From Peribacillus cavernae (lineage in GTDB: Bacteria; Bacillota; Bacilli; Bacillales; DSM-1321), in NCBI RefSeq assembly GCF_003989135.1, contig NZ_RYZZ01000014.1:18301-82300 (forward strand): 64,000 nucleotides of DNA, given 5' to 3'. Below the pieces are notes generated by a model, which was not told where the DNA came from, did no database searches, and saw only the letters and a list, made by a program, of their open reading frames with translations. Position numbers and translations under genes: made by a program. Of the stretch, positions 19,247 to 27,461 are shown piece after piece; the stretch's first letter is position 1; each line of letters begins with the position of its first letter.

Positions 19247-20428
19247 TTGTGGATAATCTTTGTGGTCTCAGCTTTGATTTTCTTACTTGGCGTTCTTGAG
19301 AAAAGACGTCATCAAAAGAACGTAGATTCCATTCCTGTGAGAGTAAACATCAATGGAATACGCGGAAAGTCAACCGTAACAAGACTCATTACAGGCATCC
19401 TCATAGAGGCAGGTTATAAGACAGTAGGGAAAACAACTGGGACAGATGCCAGAATGATTTATTGGAATACAAAGGAAGAAAGCCCGATCGTACGTAGACC
19501 CGAAGGACCGAATATCGGGGAACAAAGGCGAGTGATCAAGGAAGTCTCGGATTTAGAGGCAGATGCTCTGGTAAGTGAATGTATGGCTGTAAATCCGGAA
19601 TATCAAATTATTTTTCAAGAGGATATGCTTCAAGCAAGTATTGGAGTTATCGTGAATGTGTTAGAAGACCATATGGATGTTATGGGTCCCACATTAGATG
19701 ATATCGCAGAAGCGTTCCTGGCAACGATTCCTCATAATGGGCATGTTATTGTGAACGAGAGTCGTTATATAGAGTTCTTTAGGAAAGAAGCGGAAAAGCG
19801 TAATACGAAGTTAATTGTTGCTGATAACTCTCGCATTTCAGATGAGTTTTTGCGAAGCTTCGAGTACATGGTCTTTCCTGACAATGCTTCACTCGCATTA
19901 GCTGTTGCAGAAGCCCTTGATATTGATGAAATAACAGCCTTTCGCGGCATGTTAAATGCTCCTCCTGATCCTGGTGCAATGAAGATTCTGCCGCTGATCT
20001 CGACGAGTCAGCCAGGATACTTTGTAAATGGATTCGCTGCAAACGATGCTTCTTCAACGATTAATATTTGGAAGAGGGTAGAAGAGCTCGGCTATCCAAC
20101 TGATGATGCAGCGATCATTATGAATTGCCGTCCGGACAGGGTCGATCGGACCATCCAGTTTGCGAATGATGTGTTGCCGCACATCAAAGTGAAAGACGTA
20201 TTTCTAATTGGTGAAACAACGCAGCCAATCGTGAGAGCTTATAACGAAGGAAAGATTCCTTCTGAAAATCTTCATAACCTTGAAGGTTATACAACAGATG
20301 AAATAGTAGATGAACTGGAAAGTACACTGCATGGAAGAGTGGTGTACGGTGTCGGAAATATCCATGGTGCCGCTGGGCCGCTTATCGAAAGGCTCGAAAC
20401 ATTTAAAGTGAAGCAACTTGTTAGTTAG
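19247..20428 (+). CDS. pgsB: Poly-gamma-glutamate synthase PgsB/CapB (amide ligase)
   Basis: PgsB is the ATP-dependent ligase subunit of the membrane complex that makes and exports poly-gamma-glutamate. From the TTG at 19247 it has 393 residues, matching B. subtilis PgsB (MWLL...). It has one N-terminal membrane helix, EKRRHQKN, then the P-loop NINGIRGKSTVTRLITGILI. GTDARMIYW, VLEDHMDVMGPT, PDNASLALAVAEAL, LNAPPDPGAMKILPL, VNGFAANDASST and YGVGNIHGAAGPL follow. GGGAGATGATG ahead of the TTG supports this start; an in-frame ATG at 19223 has no ribosome binding site. It is the first gene of a capsule operon. Confidence 0.95.
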   Translation: MWIIFVVSALIFLLGVLEKRRHQKNVDSIPVRVNINGIRGKSTVTRLITGILIEAGYKTVGKTTGTDARMIYWNTKEESPIVRRPEGPNIGEQRRVIKEVSDLEADALVSECMAVNPEYQIIFQEDMLQASIGVIVNVLEDHMDVMGPTLDDIAEAFLATIPHNGHVIVNESRYIEFFRKEAEKRNTKLIVADNSRISDEFLRSFEYMVFPDNASLALAVAEALDIDEITAFRGMLNAPPDPGAMKILPLISTSQPGYFVNGFAANDASSTINIWKRVEELGYPTDDAAIIMNCRPDRVDRTIQFANDVLPHIKVKDVFLIGETTQPIVRAYNEGKIPSENLHNLEGYTTDEIVDELESTLHGRVVYGVGNIHGAAGPLIERLETFKVKQLVS

Positions 20429-20439
20429 GAGGAGCCATT

Positions 20440-20889
20440 TTGTTCGGATCAGATTTATACATCGCACTCGTATTAGGAGTTTTACTTAGTTTATTATTTG
20501 CCGAAAAAACAGGGATACTGCCTGCTGGGCTGGTGGTTCCAGGTTACCTTGCATTAGTGTTTGATCAACCCGTATTCTTAGCTGTTATCTTTTTAATTAG
20601 TATCATCACGTATTTTATTGTCACCAAATTCATCGCGAAATTTACGATTTTATATGGCCGGAGAAAGTTTGCTGCCATGCTAACAACCGGAATCCTATTA
20701 AAAGTAGCCTTTGACTATCTTTATCCTGTGATGCCATTTGAAATTGCAGAATTTAGAGGAATTGGAGTTGTCGTCCCGGGCTTGATCGCAAATACGATGC
20801 AAAAGCAAGGGCTGGCATTAACAGTAAGCAGTACATTGCTTTTAAGCGGCGGAACCTTCTTATGTATGTACTTATACTATATTATCTAA
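20440..20889 (+). CDS. pgsC: Poly-gamma-glutamate synthesis membrane protein PgsC/CapC
   Basis: This 149-residue integral membrane subunit has about five hydrophobic segments. Family blocks are LFGSDLYIALVLGVLLSLLF (with the TTG as Met), KTGILPAGLVVPGYLALVFD, TKFIAKFTILYGRRKFAAML and RGIGVVVPGLIANTMQKQG. The TTG start at 20440 follows TTAGGAGGAG. It is 11 bases after pgsB and 16 before pgsA, so it is co-transcribed. PgsC works with PgsB in polymerisation and export. Confidence 0.95.
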   Translation: MFGSDLYIALVLGVLLSLLFAEKTGILPAGLVVPGYLALVFDQPVFLAVIFLISIITYFIVTKFIAKFTILYGRRKFAAMLTTGILLKVAFDYLYPVMPFEIAEFRGIGVVVPGLIANTMQKQGLALTVSSTLLLSGGTFLCMYLYYII

Positions 20890-20905
20890 TTTTTGGAGGG
20901 AGAGC

Positions 20906-22069
20906 ATGAGTCAATCATCGGAAAAGAAACTAACGTTTCAGGAGAAACTACTCCGATTTGTCAAAAAAGATAAGAAGCGAACAAGCAAATATTCGTTGAT
21001 CGGACTCTTCATTTCGTTAATAGTGATGTACGGATTTTCTTTAGCGGAGCGTCCGCAAGCAAAAGCGGTGACTCAATATAAAGATGAAGTGTTTACCGCT
21101 TCTTTTATGGGAGATATCATGATGGGCCGAGATGTGAAGAAGGTCACAGATCGCAAAGGAGTAGATTATCTCTTTCAACATGTGAAGCCTTATCTGCAAA
21201 ACTCTGACTATATTACCGCAAATCTAGCAAGCCCGATCACATCAAATGAGAATTATCCTAAAAATGAATCAAAACGGCTTCATTTTCAAGCAAATGAGGA
21301 AGCAGCAGCTGCGTTAAAGGACATGAACTTCACAGCAGTGAATCTTGCAAACACCCATGCGATGGATTATGGGGTTCAAGGTCTGAATGATACGTTTACG
21401 AATATGCAAGAACAAGGAATCGATGTGGTGGGTGCAGGGAACTACTTTGATGATGCAAAACAGCGGATTTCATATCAAAACTTCAATGGAATTACGGTTG
21501 CTACTCTTGGATTTACAGATGTTTATCCTGAAGGCTCCAATGTCACAAAGTATAAAGCGGGTGTCCTTCCCATGCATCCAAAATACTTTATTCCAATGAT
21601 CAATGAAGCGAAGGATAAAGCTGACTTTGTATTTGTAAATGCCCATTGGGGGCAGGAATATGATGCAGAAGTACATCCAAGACAAGAAGAATTTGCAAAG
21701 TCAATGGTCGATGCTGGCGCTGACGTCATTATTGGACATCACCCACACGTCCTGGCTCCTGTTGAGGTATACAAGGATAGTGTGATCTTCTTCAGCTTAG
21801 GAAACTTTGTCCATGATCAGGGCTGGTCTAGAACGAGAGAAAGTGCCTTGGCTCAAATGAGACTGCTCAAAGATGGAACTGCACGTTTTGAAATGAACCT
21901 TATTGATATTAGAGAGGGTCAACCATCGCCAGTTCGTGAAATCAACAATCTTAAAAAGAAAAAAATGATCAATCAGTTAACAGGGGACTCAAGTAACCTC
22001 GATTGGAAAGAGGAAAATGGGGGAATCAGCTTTGAATTGGATTATTCTGATAAGTTGAAAAAGGAGTAA
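20906..22069 (+). CDS. pgsA: Poly-gamma-glutamate synthesis protein PgsA/CapA
   Basis: PgsA is the membrane-anchored outer subunit of the synthase with a metallophosphoesterase-like fold. Its 387 residues hold a cytoplasmic basic tail, a membrane helix at about 28-46 (YSLIGLFISLIVMYGFSLAE), then an extracellular domain. Blocks are FTASFMGDIMMGRDVKKV, NTHAMDYGVQGL, VNAHWGQEYDAEVHPRQEE, DVIIGHHPHVLAPVEVY and FSLGNFVHDQGWSRTRES. The ribosome binding site is GGAGGGAGAG. It is followed after one base by the capD-type gene. Confidence 0.95.
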   Translation: MSQSSEKKLTFQEKLLRFVKKDKKRTSKYSLIGLFISLIVMYGFSLAERPQAKAVTQYKDEVFTASFMGDIMMGRDVKKVTDRKGVDYLFQHVKPYLQNSDYITANLASPITSNENYPKNESKRLHFQANEEAAAALKDMNFTAVNLANTHAMDYGVQGLNDTFTNMQEQGIDVVGAGNYFDDAKQRISYQNFNGITVATLGFTDVYPEGSNVTKYKAGVLPMHPKYFIPMINEAKDKADFVFVNAHWGQEYDAEVHPRQEEFAKSMVDAGADVIIGHHPHVLAPVEVYKDSVIFFSLGNFVHDQGWSRTRESALAQMRLLKDGTARFEMNLIDIREGQPSPVREINNLKKKKMINQLTGDSSNLDWKEENGGISFELDYSDKLKKE

Positions 22070-22070
22070 T

Positions 22071-23657
22071 ATGTTAAAAAAATTTGGTTTGATCATTGTC
22101 CTGGGAATCACGGCAATCGTTCTAATTGTCGTTTATAACACAAAAAAAGACTCGGTGGAGCATCAAGGCGGGGCGGTAAGCGCTAATCACCCCCTCGCTG
22201 TAAAAGCTGGAATGGAAGTGCTTAAAAATGGCGGAAATGCAGTGGATGCAGCTGTTGCTGTCTCTTATGCACTCAGCGTCGTCGAGCCTTATGCATCAGG
22301 GCTAGGCGGCGGTGGAGCCATGGTTGTTTATAATCCTGAAAAAAATGTGAAGCGGGTCTATGATTATAAAGATATTGCACCAACAAATATGAAAGCATCA
22401 AGCAAGGTAGGGGTGCCTGGTCAGGTGAAAGGATTAGAAACAGCCCACAAGGACCTCGGCCGAAAACCCATGGATAAGCTGCTTGATCCTGCCATTGAAT
22501 ATGCTGATAAAGGCTTTAAAGTGGATCAGTTCTTGACTGACAGGCTTGAGGCAGAAAAAGAAAAGCTTGATCCTGTTCCAAAGAGTTTTTATCCAGAAGG
22601 AAAGCCCATTCAACCAAATGAAGTTTTGCAGCAGAAGGAGCTTGCTGATACGTTAAAAGCAATTCAAAAGTCCGGCAGTCAAGCTTTCTATTCAGGTGAA
22701 ACAGCTCAAGCTATCGTTAAAAAGTCAGGTAATATCAGTATGAAAGATCTATCTAAGTATGAAACAAAAAAACGTAAGCCTGTTACAGGAAAGTTTGGTC
22801 CCTATGAGGTAATAACAGCTCCAGCGCCAATGGGAGGAGTGACATTGCTTCAAATGCTGAAGATGGTTGAACTTTATAAAGATGAATTCGAACGAGGCCA
22901 AGTAACCAACTACATTCATTTAATGGGTGAAATATCAAAACAAGCCTATGGTGATCGAGTAGAAGAGGTTGCCGATCCCAAGTTCGAAGACGTGAATGTA
23001 AAGAAAATGCTGTCAGATAAACACATTGAAGATTTAGCGAAAGACATTGACTTTGAAGGTGTCACATTTGATATTGACATTAATGACTCTGAGGCCGATG
23101 AGAAAGATTACGATAACACGACACATTTTGTCATCAAAGATGCAGAGGGAACGGTTGTATCGGTAACAACCACGCTCGGAAATTTTTTCGGTTCTGGTCA
23201 GAATACGAATGGAGTTTTCTTAAATAATGCACTAAGCCATTTTAGTAGTGATGAGTCATCACCCAATAAAATCGAGCCCGGGAAAGCGCCTCGCAGTTTT
23301 GTTTCTCCTTCGATACTTGTCGGAAAAAATGAGACGATCGGAATTGGAACACCCGGAGGTAAACGAATTCCAGTTGTCCTGGCAGAGATTCTGACTCAGC
23401 ATGAATACTTCGGCGCATCATGGCAGGATGCGATCAACCAACGAAGGTTTTACGTCGAAGACAATGACATTTCGATGGAACATGGGTTTCCTAAGAATGT
23501 CAGAAAGAGATTGGATAAAAGAGGATATAACGTCGAGATTAAAGAATCGCCTTATTTTTATGGCGGAGTTACAGCTGTCATTGAAGATAAGGAAAATGGT
23601 CGAGTTTACGGTGCAGCTGATCCTAGGAGAACAGGTACTTGGAATTCTATTAACTAA
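22071..23657 (+). CDS. capD: CapD-type gamma-glutamyltransferase
   Basis: CapD of B. anthracis is a gamma-glutamyltranspeptidase that cuts poly-gamma-glutamate and anchors it to peptidoglycan. This 528-residue homologue has an N-terminal membrane/signal helix (FGLIIVLGITAIVLIVVY), then GGAVSANHPLAVKAGMEVLK and YASGLGGGGAMVVY. The self-cleavage site DNTTHFVIKDAEGTVVSVTT carries the catalytic Thr. FLNNALSHFS and GIGTPGGKRIPVV close the oxyanion region. Starting one base after pgsA, it is translated as part of the capsule operon. Covalent anchoring is inferred; release of short chains is the alternative. Confidence 0.9.
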   Translation: MLKKFGLIIVLGITAIVLIVVYNTKKDSVEHQGGAVSANHPLAVKAGMEVLKNGGNAVDAAVAVSYALSVVEPYASGLGGGGAMVVYNPEKNVKRVYDYKDIAPTNMKASSKVGVPGQVKGLETAHKDLGRKPMDKLLDPAIEYADKGFKVDQFLTDRLEAEKEKLDPVPKSFYPEGKPIQPNEVLQQKELADTLKAIQKSGSQAFYSGETAQAIVKKSGNISMKDLSKYETKKRKPVTGKFGPYEVITAPAPMGGVTLLQMLKMVELYKDEFERGQVTNYIHLMGEISKQAYGDRVEEVADPKFEDVNVKKMLSDKHIEDLAKDIDFEGVTFDIDINDSEADEKDYDNTTHFVIKDAEGTVVSVTTTLGNFFGSGQNTNGVFLNNALSHFSSDESSPNKIEPGKAPRSFVSPSILVGKNETIGIGTPGGKRIPVVLAEILTQHEYFGASWQDAINQRRFYVEDNDISMEHGFPKNVRKRLDKRGYNVEIKESPYFYGGVTAVIEDKENGRVYGAADPRRTGTWNSIN

Positions 23658-23677
23658 AGGAATGGGAGGAATAAATA

Positions 23678-23923
23678 ATGAAGTTAATTAAAAATGTGCT
23701 ACCAGTATTAGCGATTGCAGGGTTAATGACATTTATTTCTATGAACAAGCAAATTGAAGTGGTTGACGCAACAGAGAAGAAAACCATCTCAGCTGAAATG
23801 ACAAAAATCGAACTAAAAGAACTACAAAAAGTAGCAGAGGCAAGAGCACAAAAAGTGGCAGCAGCTCAAGCAAAGGCGAAAGCACAAAGAGTGGTTGAAG
23901 GCCAACCAAAAGCCCTAAACTAA
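23678..23923 (+). CDS. pgsE: Small PgsE/CapE-like capsule protein
   Basis: This 81-residue protein ends the capsule operon, the position of PgsE/CapE, which supports polymer export in B. subtilis and B. anthracis. It starts with one hydrophobic helix (LIKNVLPVLAIAGLMTFISM). An Ala/Lys/Gln-rich helix with near-repeats (EARAQKVAAAQAKAKAQR) follows and probably forms an exposed coiled coil. PgsE proteins are usually 45-55 residues, so the long tail is unusual. The ribosome binding site is GGGAGGAATAA. Identity is inferred from position, size and topology, since these proteins are poorly conserved. Confidence 0.7.
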   Translation: MKLIKNVLPVLAIAGLMTFISMNKQIEVVDATEKKTISAEMTKIELKELQKVAEARAQKVAAAQAKAKAQRVVEGQPKALN

Positions 23924-24065
23924 ATCAGATGATTCATTAGATGATCAGTATAGTTCCTGTTAGAGTTTTTCCATGAATGGGCAGATCAAGCTGACATCGA
24001 AGCAAGAGCTCAAGCAAACGCCGCAAATTTGCGAGTGAATAATAGAATAGACGACAGCAATAAAC

Positions 24066-24100
24066 AGGCTCTTGCAGGGATTTGCAAGAGCCTTACTTTT
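24066..24100 (+). terminator. Terminator of the capsule operon
   Basis: An 11-bp perfect stem (AGGCTCTTGCA with TGCAAGAGCCT) is followed by TACTTTTTAC. The 140 bases before it can be read as EWADQADIEARAQANAANLR, a possible relic of a protein like the pgsE tail. Confidence 0.85.
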
Positions 24101-24154
24101 TACTAGTTTCCATCCAACCTATGGATTTAGGCCCATAGGTATTATGCTTTGATT

Positions 24155-25390
24155 TTACAGTATTCTCCTCGCTTTTATGAATTTCTCTCCCCAGTAGCGG
24201 TTCACCTTATAATGAACGACTCTTACTCCTTCATTGCCAGAAACAAGTAAGACCTGGCCTTTTCCTGCATAAATGGCGGGTACGATGCTGGTTGTTTGGA
24301 AGAAGACCAGGTCGCCGGGTAGAAGGTCGGATTCGTTAATATCCTTTCCAACCTTTATTTGCTCCCTTCCGTACCTTGGAAGACTGATACCTGAGGACTG
24401 CTTCAATACATATTGTACAAAACCGCCTGTATCAAAGCCTGCAGTCGGATTGGTACCTCCTTTATTGTAAGGAGTTCCAATCAATTTCACTGCTGTCTCG
24501 ACAACAGGATTCTCCATATCCAGCTTCAAATGTGTGAATCTTTTCGCTCCAGCAAACTTTTCCTGTAAGTAGCTGTTGGAAAGATAACTGACGGTGACTT
24601 GATTCGCTCCGCCGATGCGGGTCGCATTAATGATCTGATTATCACCTGCATAGATGCCTACATGGGAGATCCCTGGCCTGTGTGTATCCTTAAAGAAAAC
24701 AAGATCCCCTACAGCCAAATTCCCCAGCTGTACAGCTTCGCCAACATCCCACTGCTGTTCAGGGGTTTCGGGAAGATAAATGCCTAGCACCTGTTCATAT
24801 ATGTATTTAGTAAATCCTGAACAATCAAAGCCTGCAGGTGTTTTTCCGCCTTCTTGATAAGGGACACCTAAATAGGAAATAGCTTTATTGATAAGCGGAT
24901 TTGACAGATCCACCTTTAATGGTTCGGCAATTCGTTTTGCTCCGTAAAATCTCTTATTCCAGTATACCGAAGATTGAAAGGAAATCGTCGTTACACCTTT
25001 GGAGACAGAGCTGTAAATCATTTTGCCGTCGCCCTTATAGATTGCTGTTGTTGTAAGACGGCCGCTCGTAAGGTCCTTAAAAAACAGCACATCTCCTGGC
25101 TTCAAGTTTTCCTTTGACACTTCATCTCCCCAACTCCATTGATCACTTGACCGCAAAGGCAAATCAAATCCATTGGCTTCTTTGAACACATATTGAACGA
25201 AGCCCGCTGAGCCAAACCCTTCCGAAGGTGTATTTCCGCCTTCTGAATAACGGGTTCCTGAGTATATGTCAGCGGTACGTGTAATGGTATTCGCGTTTTC
25301 AGCTTTAACTGGTTCCCCATTCAAAGGAAATTGCAGACCCACAGCCAGCAGTCCGCAAGCAACACTTGTTCCGATCCATTTTATTTTCAT
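24155..25390 (-). CDS. pgdS: Poly-gamma-glutamate hydrolase PgdS, three NlpC/P60 repeats
   Basis: PgdS is a secreted endo-hydrolase of poly-gamma-glutamate. The 411 residues match B. subtilis PgdS (413) in length and layout: signal peptide 1-30, then three NlpC/P60 repeats at about 40-155, 160-285 and 290-410. Only the middle repeat has the catalytic Cys (GFDCSGFTKYIYEQ) and His (GISHVGIYAG). The first has FGSAGF and the third FDTGGFVQYV and VPAIYAG, so both are probably binding modules, as in PgdS. It converges on the capsule operon, and GGAG precedes the start. Peptidoglycan endopeptidase activity is an alternative. Confidence 0.88.
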   Translation of the reverse strand: MKIKWIGTSVACGLLAVGLQFPLNGEPVKAENANTITRTADIYSGTRYSEGGNTPSEGFGSAGFVQYVFKEANGFDLPLRSSDQWSWGDEVSKENLKPGDVLFFKDLTSGRLTTTAIYKGDGKMIYSSVSKGVTTISFQSSVYWNKRFYGAKRIAEPLKVDLSNPLINKAISYLGVPYQEGGKTPAGFDCSGFTKYIYEQVLGIYLPETPEQQWDVGEAVQLGNLAVGDLVFFKDTHRPGISHVGIYAGDNQIINATRIGGANQVTVSYLSNSYLQEKFAGAKRFTHLKLDMENPVVETAVKLIGTPYNKGGTNPTAGFDTGGFVQYVLKQSSGISLPRYGREQIKVGKDINESDLLPGDLVFFQTTSIVPAIYAGKGQVLLVSGNEGVRVVHYKVNRYWGEKFIKARRIL

Positions 25391-25514
25391 AGGTTTGAAT
25401 ACTCCTTGTTAAGTGACTTAAATCATTATGTCATAATCAATTTGGACTGCCAATAGATTTTCAGGCATTGGTAAATGACTGCATCCATAAAATCATTTAC
25501 TTATCGCAAAACAA

Positions 25515-25679
25515 GGGATAGACATCATTTTATTTATCGGCCTGTTTATTGGCGCTATATTCTTTATATCGGCAGGAAGCTTCTTTTATTTATGCTTTTA
25601 TGCTGATTTAGAAGAAGACAAAAGACAATATAGTGCCAAGAAAATGGGCTATCAGGAATTTTTTTCAAAAGGGTGTTGA
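25515..25679 (+). pseudogene. FtsX-type ABC permease fragment
   Basis: An open frame without start reads FIGLFIGAIFFISAGSFFYL, CFYADLEEDKRQYSAKKMGY and stops at 25679. This is the signature of BceB-like FtsX-family permeases (F-GTVFFISAGSFLYFRLY-DL--DK-QY). Only about 55 of 600 or more residues remain. Its stop lies inside the promoter of the following merR gene. Confidence 0.75.
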
Positions 25680-25706
25680 CCTTGACGTTGCGTAAAGGTT
25701 TACAGT
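25676..25706 (+). promoter_or_regulatory. MerR-type promoter with 19-bp spacer and dyad operator
   Basis: TTGACC (25676-25681) and TACAGT (25701-25706) are separated by 19 bases, the overlong spacer typical of MerR-activated promoters. The dyad CCTTGACGTTGCGTAAAGG (25680-25698) sits between them, so the next gene is very likely self-activated. Confidence 0.85.
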
Positions 25707-25729
25707 TAAATGGTCAGGAGGTGAAACAC

Positions 25730-26494
25730 ATGGAATATACAGTGCAGAAGCTAGGCAGGTTGGCCGGGGTCAGCACCAGAACGCTTCGGTATTATGATGA
25801 GATTGGCCTTCTTAAGCCGGCAAGAACCAACTCTTCAGGATACCGCATCTATGGTCAGCAGGAAGTTGATAGGTTACAGCAAATCCTGTTCTATAGGGAA
25901 CTGGAGATCAGTCTAGACAATATTAAAGAAATTGTGACTGCCCCCTCCTTTAACCGAGCTGAAGCCCTTATCGAACATCGTGAACAACTCCTTGACAAAA
26001 GAAAGCAGTTGGATTTGCTGATCGCCAATGTGGAAAAAACAATTGCCTCAAACGAGGGGAGAATGACTATGGCTGATAAAGAAAAGTTTGAAGGTTTTAA
26101 GCAAAAAATGATTGATGATAACGAAAAAAAGTATGGGAAGGAAATTCGTGAAAAGTATGGCGATGATACCATTAATAAGTCCAATGAAAAGCTAAAGAAC
26201 ATGACACAAGAAGAGCATGAAGAAGTAACGCGTCTGGCGAATGAAGTGACTGCCACTTTAACTGAAGCTTTTAAAAATGGCAACCCTTCAAGTGCCATTG
26301 CTCAAAAAGCAGCCGATGTGCATAAGCAGTGGTTAACTCATTACTGGAGCGAGTACAGTAAAGAAGCGCATGCGGGACTTGCCCAAATGTATGTGGATGA
26401 CGAGCGTTTTAAGGAGTACTATGATAAAAAGCAGCCGGGTTCGGCAGAATTTCTGAGAGACGCTATCCACATTTATACGGGTTATAAGAAATAG
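25730..26494 (+). CDS. mta: MerR-family regulator, Mta/TipA type
   Basis: This 254-residue regulator has a MerR winged helix at 1-75 (YTVQKLGRLAGVSTRTLRYY, DEIGLLKPAR, SGYRIYGQQEVDRLQQILFY), a dimerisation coiled coil at about 78-110, and a C-terminal TipAS domain at about 130-250 (KQWLTHYWSEYSKEAHAGLA, YVDDERFKEYYD). TipAS domains bind diverse drugs. B. subtilis Mta, the same size, activates multidrug exporters. The ATG at 25730 has CAGGAGGTG upstream and lies about 17 bases after the predicted transcript start of its own MerR-type promoter. No exporter gene is adjacent, so targets are elsewhere. Confidence 0.85.
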   Translation: MEYTVQKLGRLAGVSTRTLRYYDEIGLLKPARTNSSGYRIYGQQEVDRLQQILFYRELEISLDNIKEIVTAPSFNRAEALIEHREQLLDKRKQLDLLIANVEKTIASNEGRMTMADKEKFEGFKQKMIDDNEKKYGKEIREKYGDDTINKSNEKLKNMTQEEHEEVTRLANEVTATLTEAFKNGNPSSAIAQKAADVHKQWLTHYWSEYSKEAHAGLAQMYVDDERFKEYYDKKQPGSAEFLRDAIHIYTGYKK

Positions 26495-26505
26495 GATTGT
26501 TACAG

Positions 26506-26549
26506 AAGGGAGTAGTACCGCAGTCATTAGAATGCGGTACTACTCCCTT
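26506..26549 (+). terminator. Long hairpin after the merR gene
   Basis: Perfect 17-bp arms (26506-26522 with 26533-26549) start 12 bases after the stop. The tail is only CAAATTT, so termination may be weak. Confidence 0.65.
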
Positions 26550-26580
26550 CAAATTTACTGAGTGGTGTTTTAAAGAAAAG

Positions 26581-26612
26581 AAGGCGTTCGAAAGTATCGA
26601 ACGCCTTGCTTT
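26581..26612. terminator. Second hairpin between converging genes
   Basis: An 11-bp perfect stem (AAGGCGTTCGA with TCGAACGCCTT) is flanked by A- and T-rich tails on either side. It probably serves both mta and the fet operon. Confidence 0.7.
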
Positions 26613-26702
26613 CACTTCCTTCTACCTGTTTAATCCGTTTTTTTCGCCCAGAATGACAGCATCAATGCCGCCTGAGTGTAAGCAGCCACTTAAATTCGAA
26701 TC

Positions 26703-27461
26703 CTATTTCCATGCCTGAATATCCAGCTGTTGATGTCTATTAAATAAACCCGGATAGATGAGAAAGCCCAGGATAATGGCTGTTAGCGAGGCTGCAGATA
26801 AGATCATAAATACAATTAAGAGTTGAAACCGGACAGCTTGTATAGGATCAGCTCCAGCAATAATTTGGCCCGTCATCATTCCGGGAAGCTGGACTAAACC
26901 GATTGTTTTTTGGCCTTCAATAGTTGGGATAAGGCTTGAACGGATTGATTGTTTTAAGATTGGATAAATGGACTGTTTGATGCTGCCACCCAGTGACAAT
27001 ACGAGCAGAACTTCTTCTTTTCTCATCTCTAACTCCCCTTTTAAACGATTTAAGAAGAGATTTGCGATCACCATGGAACTTCCGATTATCATACCACTGA
27101 TCGAGATAATGTATTGTGGAGTTGCCGGTACAATCTGTAATCCTAATAGAAATCCTTGAGTAATGATCTCAACAAAAGAAATAGTCAAGAAAATTTTCCA
27201 AAAAATATAGGGCAGCCCTTTGCCGCGTTTTGCTGCATTTTCAGCTGCAACTATAATCATTATCAGCAGCATTAGAATCACTGCGAATGGGTTATCGAAA
27301 CCGAAAACCATTTTTAAAATATACCCAACAATAAATAATTGTATGGTGGCGCGAATACTCGTAATGATTAAATCGCGGCCGAGTCCTAATTTGAATGCTT
27401 GTGATAGAAAAAGTGCAAGAATGACAAAGCCAAAACTTAATAGAATGGCAAATAAGCTCAT
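26703..27461 (-). CDS. fetB: FetB-type ABC permease (UPF0014, YjkA-like)
   Basis: FetB is the membrane part of an exporter linked to iron homeostasis and oxidative stress resistance in E. coli; YjkA is the B. subtilis homologue. The 252 residues hold about six membrane helices. Family marks are GLGRDLIITSIRATIQLFIV, GYILKMVFG, MIIGSSMVIANLFLNRLKGE and PTIEGQKTIGLVQLPGMMTG followed by QIIAGADPIQAVRFQ. It overlaps the ATPase gene by four bases, so both form one operon on the minus strand. Confidence 0.88.
   Translation of the reverse strand: MSLFAILLSFGFVILALFLSQAFKLGLGRDLIITSIRATIQLFIVGYILKMVFGFDNPFAVILMLLIMIIVAAENAAKRGKGLPYIFWKIFLTISFVEIITQGFLLGLQIVPATPQYIISISGMIIGSSMVIANLFLNRLKGELEMRKEEVLLVLSLGGSIKQSIYPILKQSIRSSLIPTIEGQKTIGLVQLPGMMTGQIIAGADPIQAVRFQLLIVFMILSAASLTAIILGFLIYPGLFNRHQQLDIQAWK

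Noticed and set aside
24599..24787. Plus-strand frame within pgdS
   Set aside because: It is a shadow of the NlpC/P60 gene.
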